Assembly (NCBI GenBank): GCA_027627225.1
Contig: CM051028.1
Location: 25,726,364 to 25,790,363, forward strand
From: Congeria kusceri
Taxonomy: Eukaryota > Mollusca > Bivalvia > Myida > Dreissenidae
Reading direction: 5' to 3'
DNA length: 64,000 nt
Below, in pieces: positions 56,401 to 64,000 of the stretch. Position numbers and translations under genes: made by a program. A model generated the notes under the pieces. It was not told the origin of the DNA. It saw nothing but the letters and a program-made list of their open reading frames with translations, and did no database searches. The stretch's first letter is position 1; each line of letters starts with the position of its first letter.

Positions 56401-59400
56401 TGTTTCTTGTTCACATTTAATGTATTTTTCTTCAATACGATGCAACTCAAACGTTTGCCTGGTGGCACCGCTTTGCTAGCGTTGCATGTTGCATTCAAAT
56501 AAACCAGCAGTGATTATGATAAGTCCTTTCAAGGCTCCTCGCCAACTTTAACTGCTTGGCCAGTAAGGAAGAAAGTCTTGATTGCCATATGTCATTCAAT
56601 CCTGTGGAATTGTTCACTATGGAATTTCGTGATATCACAGGGCAAAAGTTAGCTATTTGGTCTTTCATTAACTCAAGGTGAGTAACTTTCTGTGCAGCTG
56701 TACTTTCATTCTCAGTGATACGGAGTCAAAGAAAGATGCGAAGATTTAACAGCTACTTGACAAGAACTGTCTAATTGTTCTCGGGCTGAGAAAAGTTCCT
56801 TTCCTAACGTATGGTAGTATTGCCATATATACTGATTTTCGAGTCTTGGATATGCATGGTTGATTCGTTAATACCACTACCACCACGCCAGCTCTGACGA
56901 ACTTTGTTAAATGTGATTTATTGACAAACTCTACCATGGCAATGTTGGAACAAACGGCGACAACTTTTGTATACAAACGGTTAAACAACACCAATACTAT
57001 TGGCACTATCTTTTGTCTATTAAAATGGCATTAATTATCCAGAAAAGCAAGAAAAAGCAAAAGTAAATATCAATGATCAGAGTGTCAAGACGCTCGTTCT
57101 TTAGCGCTTTTAACACTTATAAAAATGTTGTTTTTTTTCTGACTGACGGAGCTCGAAACCTACGCGCACGCAGATGCTTCACAAAGTAATTAAACAGAAT
57201 AGCCTAATCTCACATTAAGTAAAATCCCAGTGAAATATCATAAGCTGGATGGGGCCGCAAAGAGCCACACTCTAGTAGAAAAGGGGTATGACTAGATACA
57301 GAAACAGCTTCAGATTCTGAAAAAAACGGCCGTATTATGGGAACGCCCGAGTGGGCGGGCAGGTGGGCAGGGGGCGGGAGATCTTTGTCCGGAGCATTGC
57401 TTTGTCCAGCCTGGATGGATTTTCAAATAACTTGGCAGAAGTGATAAGCATGATGAGACGGAGTGTCGCTCACAAGAACCAGGTTCCTAGGTCCAAGGTC
57501 AAGGTCACAATTCAAGCGCAAAAGTAAAATTTAAGAAATCAATCCTTAACATTTTGTCCGGAACAGATCTATGTCGAGCATGGATACATTTTCAAATAAC
57601 TTGGCGGAATTGACAAGCATGGTTAAACAGAGTGTCACGTGCAAAAACCAGGTCCCTGGGTCCAAGGTCAAGTTCACAGTATAAGGTCAAAGGTCAAAGG
57701 CTTTGGATTGCATATGGGGTGGGTGGGGTCAAGGTCACTGTTACTAAAAATAAAAAACTGTTTCAGCTCTATAACTTGAGAACGCATTGAGATATTTGAA
57801 TGAAACTTAATACATAGATACTTTTTATTAAGACCTCGCTTGGGATTGCATATTGGGTGGGGTGGGTCAAGGTCAAGGTCACTGTTACTAAAAAATAGAA
57901 AAATGGTTTCCCCTCAAAAACTTGAGGACAAATTGAGATATTTCAATGAAAGTTTATTCATAGATACCTTATATCAAGACTCGCTTGGGATTGCATATAG
58001 GTCGATGGGGTCAAGGTCACTGTTAATAAAACTATTTAAAAAGTTTTCTGCTCAATAGCTTGATAACACATCGAGATATTTTAATGAAACTTCATACATA
58101 GATATCTTATATCTAGACCTCGCTTGAGATTGCATATGGGGTGGATGGGGTCAAGGTCACAATTACTAAAAATAGACAAACAAGTTTCTGCTCAAAAGCT
58201 TCAGAAGACATTCAGATATTTTAATGAAACTTTATATGTAAATACCTTATATCTAGACCTCACTTGGGATTGCATATGGGGTGGGTGGGGTCAAGTTCAA
58301 GGTCACAATTTTGAAAACATTTATTTGTGTGCTGACTTTAATGCATTTTATTCAAACAATTTGGTTTGCATGGAATTTCTACGTTTCTTGTTTATTTTGG
58401 CATCTTGATTATAGATTTAAGAATATATATGGAATAGTTTTGATACCTAAACTCACCACTTAGAGAGAGGCTTTGGAGATGAATTAGATGCACGAATACC
58501 ATGACGCTACCTTATTAGTTTTTTAAGTGTTTCTTTTTAGTCAATGAATCTTAACCCCAAAAAAGCTTCTTTGAGGGGCGTATCTTTGTGACAATGGCAC
58601 TCTTGTTAAATCAATATTAAACACTGAAACTACGCAAGTCTCGCTCTGAATTGCATAAGGACCTTTCCATACTAGGCAATGATACAACCATGCAGTTAGG
58701 AAACACTAATTAAATTCTCTGAGATGTGTTATGTAAAATGCATACCTTTGGAAGTTGTGATATGATGTTTAAGAAGTTTTAATAAATAGTCCTGGCGTTT
58801 TTACATGTTAATATTCCCAGTGACTATTGTCAGTTAAGTTAACAATCAATTAGTTCTGTTTAAAATATTATGAAATATCCTAGTATATTGCTGAGCATTT
58901 GAAATTTTGTCTGCTATTACAACCTTTGTGCAAAAAGACCTAGATTTTTTCCAGAAAGCAATAAGTAAAGGGCAGCACCAACATAACCTGTGGTTATTGT
59001 CTCAATAACTATGTCTATATTGTGTTGTTGGTCGGTTTGTAGAGAGGATTCCAGGGTGTATATCAGCCAGACACTGGGCGTGGGCTAGAATAATATTGTT
59101 AAATAATGCACATCGTTTCAATAATACTGTTTATAATTCCACGGTGTATATTGGCCAGAAATTGGGTGTGAGGGTTGAGTTAGTTTGTACAATTATGCAC
59201 ACTGTTTTCAAGAATTATGTTTACATGCTCAGTTGCAGGTTGGTGACCAAGAGGATTCCACGGTGTATATTGGTCAGAAACTGGGTGTGAGAGTGGGGTT
59301 AGTTTGTACAATTATTGAAACAGTGTACATAATGGTTTAAATAATTCTGTTGGTATTCTGTTGAAGGTCGGTGGCCGAGAGGACTCCACAGTGTATATCG

Positions 59401-62240
59401 GCCAGAAACTGAAGAACGCAGCCGAGGTGGGCGTGGAAGCTAGACACGTGCAGCTGCCTAACACCGCAACACAGCAGGATGTAGGTCTCGTCTTGGCTGT
59501 TCAGCCATACACAGTCTTCACAATAATTTTTTGGAAGGGCTTTCACATTTTTGCATGCCTAAATGTACCTGAACTTTTCCGTAATTAGGAAATAAAACCA
59601 AGAGATTACTTAAACCTTTTAAACGATACTAATGTTGTTCAAATAGTCAGTCATAATAGAAAGAAAATTGGGTGATAATGATATATTTTGAGAACATTTT
59701 TTAACATTATTGTATTATCGGTAAATGAATCTTTTAAATTCGTAATTTTTCATCCTTCTTTTACTGCCCTTTGTACTTGGCAGGCAGGTCAAAATTTCAA
59801 CTTGCCCGAATAGATTTGTACTTGGGATTTGGGCAATTGGGTTATTTTGAAGATTACATACAATGAAACAGCACTCCTAACCTTAAAAATTTGTGATAAA
59901 ATGGTCAACTTCCAAGAAAGTATTATCAGTGTATGAGAATAACAAATTGAAATAATAAGTCACAAAAATGCACAATGCTGCAATCACAATCCTGAACAGT
60001 ATTAAGCTATTGTATAGCGTTTGAGCTTTCATCCGAGAGTGTATGATGACTAATATATTGTGTGTAATTCCACGTCTCTTGATATGTGCATACAACACAT
60101 ATCCTCTGGAAACCTCTGTTACCTTCAAATACCTGTAGTTGATTTAATTGCTGTGCAAGTTGTTAACATTTTCTAGAAAATTACCCTTTTAGCACCAGTT
60201 GTGTTAGTGTTTGGTTATAAGTGCTGTTCAGTGTATATTCGGGTTTTTGGTTACTCTAGTTTGAATCAAGAATTTTTATACACATGCAGTATTTTTGATA
60301 CAGTTTCTGAGGAATTGGAGAAAAAAATGTTTGACTCGGTTACTTGCTATTAGAACAAATAACATAAAACCATGATTTATATGCAGTACTAGTACCCTAA
60401 TAAGTACACAATGACATAGAAAAAAATCTGCCGACACTGATATACACATACAGATTATTGGGTTTTAATAACTTATGGGTATTTATTATAAAATGTTTTT
60501 TAGTAGAAATAATATAAGGTAAAAGGCATATTTATTTCTTCCTTTCCTGATTCTGTGTGTTTTCATATAGACAACTATGTGAAAGGCTTCGAATTGGAAA
60601 GTGTACAGGGTCTGATCAAAAAGAGCAGGATTGAATGCCAGAATTATTATATAACATTAGCTAATATGATAAATACGTAATAATCTTTTGTGTGGTTAAA
60701 ATTAATTTTCTTTAAATCTCATCTTTAAGACTTTCCAACAAATAAATTCAAATATTCATGTGTTGACCAGCTTATTTATGGCAGCATGGCGGAACCAAAA
60801 AGTAGGGTGCAGCACCCTGCTTTTTTCCTGTATTTCTGTACTGTTCGCTGTGTTTTTGATGCACTCCGTTATTAGCAGTACTCATGCTAATTTATAATAT
60901 AATTGTATCTGAATGAAAGTGACAATCTGCTAATCACAGAATTGTATGTCTGGAATGTTTCACTGCAGCTACATGTTCTAGACTAGCTTACCTAATATTT
61001 TATTTTCACAAGGTAGATTTGGCTGATGTTTCATTGTGAAAAACGTAAATATCTACTTGCCATCGTTGTTTTATATGGCATTAAAAATAAAAGAATAATG
61101 CTCAATTGTTTATGTCATTACAGATTCTAATTCTGTTGACGTTACAATTTAATTATTTGTCTACATGCATTTGTGAGTTTGTTGCCATTTAAAAAATTTC
61201 AGATCATAAAGACTGTTGAACGACTGAATGTAGATCCAACAATCCATGGCATCATTGTTCAGGTTAGTGGACTGAAATGCAGACGTCATTGTAGATAACT
61301 AATTTCCACCATTAGACTGACACTAATATTAGGAACAATACAGCACCCAACACAGCCCACCATATACAGTCGAATCATAATTATGTGAATCGCGATTATG
61401 CGAATAACAGTTTACTACGAACAAGTTCGATGGTCCCGTATAAGTCAAGTGTTATTGACGGAGTTCTGTGTTTCTACGTAATGCAAGTATGTTTATTATG
61501 CAAATAACTGTAAGCATAAATGGTTTGTTTGCAGATTGTCTTGTACTTGTAATCAGTGTTTTATTTTTGTGTTAATACTATTGAAAGTACTATTTCCCTA
61601 CAACCTGTTTTATATTTAGTATATTATTATAAACATGTAGCATTATTATTTTACGATTGTGTGTCAAATTATACACCACTATTGAAACTATACAATGACG
61701 TTTCATATTATTAAGGAAAGATGCGATTTTATGGAAAATGTGATCATACAAATAATTTCGGCAGTCCAGTGACTATTCCTATAATCACGATTTGATTGTA
61801 TGTTTCAAGATGCTGCGTATTCATTTCAAATTTGATGGCACCATCATTAGTAACATATCAGGGTTTTAATGGGAATAACATTGGGAGTGTGATTTATACG
61901 TTAGTGTCAAAGGGAATCACTTTCCAGTTTCAAAAGTATTAGTGTTAAGATCAGTGATTAGCATCATAGTTAATAACTTGCCTTTTGCTTTTCTTGAAAT
62001 TTAATGGAGATTTTGAAAGACATGCTCATCGTGTAAGACTGTACAGCTTGGCCTATTGTACAAATGAAGAATGTATTACTTAAACTAACATCAACATGTA
62101 TATACACACAACAGTTACTTAATAAATCTTTGGTTAATGCAGTTCTCCAATGCATGTTTACAGTTGCCCCTGGATACGGCCAGCCCCGTTGACACCCATC
62201 TGGTGACCAACACCATCAGGCCAGACAAAGACGTGGATGG
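47426..62240 (+). CDS. MTHFD1: MTHFD1-like C1-tetrahydrofolate synthase, N-terminal part (five coding exons; continues right)
   Basis: Joining 47426..47460, 53511..53595, 59367..59480, 61203..61262 and 62164..62240 gives 123 codons plus two bases, all phases consistent. MTHFD1 is a cytosolic trifunctional enzyme: its N-terminal domain is methylene-THF dehydrogenase/methenyl-THF cyclohydrolase, and the C-terminal 10-formyl-THF synthetase lies beyond the window. Catalytic positions known for the human enzyme (Tyr52, Lys56, Gln100, Asp125) are all present as Tyr50 and Lys54 (VYIGQK), Gln98 (GIIVQLPLD) and Asp123 (DKDVDG). The protein starts MAQVLSGKDVSEEIRDKIKQ with no import peptide, which argues against MTHFD2 and MTHFD1L; MTHFD1L also lacks the Tyr/Lys pair. 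Introns 1 and 5 each hold a large satellite-carrying element of the same family. Confidence 0.94.
47529..47673. repeat. Two back-to-back palindromes
   Basis: Arms 47529-47570 and 47574-47615 (42 bp, one mismatch, 3-base loop) are followed after a single base by arms 47617-47644 and 47646-47673 (28 bp, perfect, 1-base loop). Located 68 bp past the exon 1 donor of the MTHFD1-like gene. Confidence 0.95.
47674..49167. other. MTHFD1-like intron 1, part without recognised elements
   Basis: AT-rich. A small segment at 47835-47900 (AGCAAAAGGGGGCTGCACCC, TGCTCCTTTTTGGCTCCC) resembles 60795-60830 and is probably a repeat fragment. No exon recognised. Confidence 0.4.
49168..51995 (+). mobile_element. 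Large Helitron-like satellite-carrying element in MTHFD1 intron 1
   Basis: Begins TTATGCCCCCGAAGG...TGTCGGGGGCATATAGT, a hairpin, then GTCCGTCTGTCC-type repeats and about seventeen units of roughly 145-170 bp (TCTTGTGCGGAGCATAACTC, TTCAAATGAAACTTCATATA, GAGGAAGTGCAGAGCACAAG, GTTATTGCCCTTTG). Ends TTCGGGGGCATACGTCACAT with stem GTCACA-TCC-TGTGAC, then CCTTG. Confidence 0.85.
52039..52770. mobile_element. hAT-like non-autonomous element
   Basis: Perfect 15-bp terminal inverted repeats CAGTGTTCTGCCGTG, flanked on both sides by ACTCTG. The CAGTG start and flanking repeat suggest the hAT superfamily, although hAT duplications are normally 8 bp. GGGGACAAAT occurs near both ends. In MTHFD1-like intron 1. 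Confidence 0.7.
53511..53595 (+). CDS. MTHFD1: MTHFD1-like coding exon 2
   Basis: Acceptor GTTTACAG|, donor CAG|GTATGG. Completes Glu, then EIRDKIKQEILEIQGNC, PSFKPGLAIVQ (human PGFTPRLAILQ). Confidence 0.94.
53596..57339. other. MTHFD1-like intron 2, left part
   Basis: AT-rich, with a poly-A-rich patch at about 54970-55070. Several frames of 60-90 residues occur at 55.7-57.0 kb, none with splice sites or recognisable domains. No RNA gene recognised. Confidence 0.4.
57340..58320. repeat. Two adjoining tandem arrays
   Basis: 57380-57690 has two units related, in opposite orientation, to the 30.3-32.1 kb element (CCAAGGTCAAGGTCACA, TTTTCAAATAACTTGG). From about 57700 to 58320 are five units of ~130 bp (GGATTGCATATGGGGTGGGT, GGTCAAGGTCACTGTTACTA, TTTTAATGAAACTTCATACA). 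The terminal hairpins are missing. Confidence 0.75.
58321..59027. other. MTHFD1-like intron 2, right part
   Basis: AT-rich; nothing recognised. Confidence 0.35.
59028..59300 (+). pseudogene. Three decayed tandem copies of MTHFD1-like exon 3
   Basis: Segments at about 59042-59085, 59138-59176 and 59247-59289 match exon 3 bases around GAGGACTCCACAGTGTATAT. The third copy is best: TTGCAG| precedes VGDQEDSTVYIGQKLG, then GTGTGAG, a possible donor. The first has a stop before the match; the second lacks the exon start. Confidence 0.8.
59367..59480 (+). CDS. MTHFD1: MTHFD1-like coding exon 3 (catalytic Tyr/Lys)
   Basis: 38 codons, phase 0 at both ends: VGGREDSTVYIGQKLKNAAE, VGVEARHVQLPNTATQQD (human [20 protein letters not shown]). 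Acceptor GTTGAAG|, donor GAT|GTAGGT. Three decayed partial copies of this exon lie just upstream. Confidence 0.95.
59481..61202. other. MTHFD1-like intron 3
   Basis: AT-rich, no exon recognised. A hairpin AGTAGGGTG-CAG-CACCCTGCT lies near 60800 in a repeat-like fragment shared with 47835. Confidence 0.4.
61203..61262 (+). CDS. MTHFD1: MTHFD1-like coding exon 4
   Basis: IIKTVERLNVDPTIHGIIVQ, 20 codons, phase 0 (human STVHGFLVQ). Acceptor ATTTCAG|, donor CAG|GTTAGT. Ends with the catalytic Gln. Confidence 0.95.
61365..61800. mobile_element. Pogo-like MITE in MTHFD1-like intron 4
   Basis: Ends TACAGTCGAATCATAATTAT and inverted TACAATCAAATCGTGATTAT, TA at both borders, 436 bp. An internal TATGCGAATAACAGTTTACT resembles TTATGCAAATAACTGTAAGC. 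No transposase frame. Confidence 0.7.
62164..62240 (+). CDS. MTHFD1: MTHFD1-like coding exon 5
   Basis: LPLDTASPVDTHLVTNTIRP, DKDVDG (human [26 protein letters not shown]). Acceptor GTTTACAG|, donor GG|GTAGGT. The next exon is outside the window. Confidence 0.95.
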
Positions 62241-62360
62241 GTAGGTACCAAGGGTGAAAGGTAGACTATGCAGAGTTCGAATTAAGCACTCGCAAACTCA
62301 CAAAATGCAAGTAAAAAAATTGATTTGCGAGTGAAAAATATGTGTATGCCACATGTCTTT

Positions 62361-64000
62361 TTATGCCCCTGAAGGGAACTTCGGGGGCATATAGTAATCG
62401 CATCGTCCGTCCGTCTGTCTGTCTGTCCGTCCGTCCGTCACGCTTCTTGTGCGGAGGATAACTCCATTAGTATTTAAGGGATTCAAATGAACCTTCATAT
62501 AATGATAGAGGACAATGAGAGGAAGTGCACAGTACAAGGACCACTACCCTTTCTTCAATATTTACAGAGTTATTGCCCTTTGTTTAATGTTCTTGTGCAG
62601 AGCATATCTCCAGTAGTGTTGAAGGGATTCAAATGAAACTTCATATAATGAAAGAGGACAATGAGTGGAAGTGCAGAGCACAAGGAACACAACTCTTTCT
62701 TCCATATTTACGGAGTTATTGCCCTTTGTTTTATTTTCTAATGTCAGCATTTATTTTCTTGTGCGGAGCTAAACTCCATTAGTATTGAAGGGATTCAAAG
62801 GAAACTTCATATATAGATAGCTAACAATGAGAGGAAGTGCAGAGTACAAGGACCACAACTCTTTCTTCCATATTTACGGAGTTATTGCCCTTTGTTTAAT
62901 TTTCTTGTGCGGAGCTTATCTCCAATAGTATTGAAGTGATTCAAATGAAACTTCATTTAATGATAGAGGACAATGAAAGGAAGTGCAAAGCACATGGACC
63001 ACAACTCTTTCTTCAATATTTATGGAGTTATTGCCCTTTGTTTTATTTTCTAATGTGAAGCATTAATGTTCTTGTGCAGAGCATAACTAGATTTGTTTTG
63101 AAGGGATTCAAATGACACTTCATATTATAATAGAGGACAATGAGAGGAAGTACAGAGCACAAGGACCACTACACTTTTTTCAATATATACAGAGTTATTG
63201 CCATTTGTTTAATTTTCTTAAAGATAACTCCATTAGAATGGAAGGGATTCAAATGAAACTTAATATAATGATAGAGGACAATGAGAGAAAGTGCAGAGCA
63301 CAAGGACCACAGCTCTTTCTCCAATATTTATGGAGTTACTGCCCTCTGCTTATTTCTTAATGTCAAGCATTGATTTTCTTGTGCGGAGCATCACTCCATT
63401 AGTATTGAAGGGATATAAATGAAAATTCATTTAATGCTAGAGGACAATGAGAGGAAGTGCAGAGCACAAGGACCATAACTCTTTCTTCAATATTTACAGA
63501 GTTATTGCTCTTTGTTTAATTTTCTTTTGTTGAGCATAACTCCATAAATATGGAAGGGATTCAAATGAAACTTCATATAATGATAGAGAACAATGAAAGG
63601 AAGTGCAGAGCACAAGGACCACAGCTCTTTCTTCAATATTTACGGAGTAATTGCCCTTTGTTTATTTTGTGCAGAGCATAACTCCATTAGTATTGAAGGG
63701 ATTTTAGATAAAACCAAGTATGTTGATATAGAACATTGAAAGGTAGTGCAGAGTACATGGACCATGAAGTTATTGTCCTTCAGTTAATTTAATTTTCTAT
63801 TGCAGTGCAATACTCCATTAGTATTGAAGTGATTTAAAAAAAACAACACATATATTGATAGAGGATGATGAGAGGAAGTGCAGAGTACAAGGACCATGAC
63901 TCTTTTTGTAGGAAGCATCATTTTTGCCAACATGTAACTGACTTCGTGTTGCCTTCCTCTGACAAGTATATGTTTGGGGTGCATACGTCACATCTTTTCA
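62361..64000 (+). mobile_element. Helitron-like satellite-carrying element in MTHFD1 intron 5 (reaches window edge)
   Basis: Begins TTATGCCCCTGAAGG...CTTCGGGGGCATATAGT and a long GTCCGTCTGTCT stretch, then about ten units of the same ~145-170 bp repeat as 49168-51995 in the same orientation. The decayed end (GGTGCATACGTCACATC) lies at the last bases of the window. Confidence 0.82.

Overview
The window is animal nuclear DNA from a mollusc: AT-rich, intron-rich, and crowded with short non-autonomous transposons, foldback elements and satellite-carrying elements of the kind common in bivalves. A foldback repeat with GAGGCGC...GCGCCTC ends, present six times, makes me suspect a dreissenid mussel, but I recall this family from memory and it needs a database check. 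There is no sign of bacterial, plasmid or phage sequence.

Three protein-coding genes can be read by joining exons with correct phases and splice sites. (1) 13220..5487, minus strand: the 5' part of an usherin (USH2A)-like gene, six coding exons and 445 residues, with signal peptide, LamG-like domain and the start of a laminin N-terminal domain; it runs off the left edge. (2) 47341..34605, minus strand: a complete 10-exon, 321-residue NDUFAF6-like gene (mitochondrial complex I assembly factor of the squalene/phytoene synthase fold). (3) 47426..62240, plus strand: the first five coding exons (123 residues) of a cytosolic MTHFD1-like C1-tetrahydrofolate synthase, continuing beyond the right edge. 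Genes 2 and 3 are head to head with start codons only 84 bp apart, so they probably share a bidirectional promoter.

Layout. 1-5.4 kb: AT-rich tandem repeat, an intact L1-ORF1-like reading frame, and a long ~180-bp tandem array. 5.4-13.2 kb: usherin-like exons with MITEs between them. 13.2-34.6 kb: intergenic, almost wholly repeats, including nested Helitron-like (pearl/HINE-type) elements. 34.6-47.3 kb: NDUFAF6-like exons separated by MITEs, a 48-bp minisatellite and inverted repeats. 47.3-64 kb: MTHFD1-like exons, a striking back-to-back double palindrome, two multi-kilobase satellite-carrying elements, and tandem decayed copies of exon 3.

The most unusual observations are the NDUFAF6/MTHFD1 overlapping 5' ends, the double palindrome just inside MTHFD1 intron 1, the minisatellite that grows directly out of a splice acceptor and stays open in the exon's reading frame, tandem copies of an MTHFD1 exon, an internal filled/empty-site comparison for a Helitron-like element, and terminal hairpins that differ by compensatory base pairs between elements.
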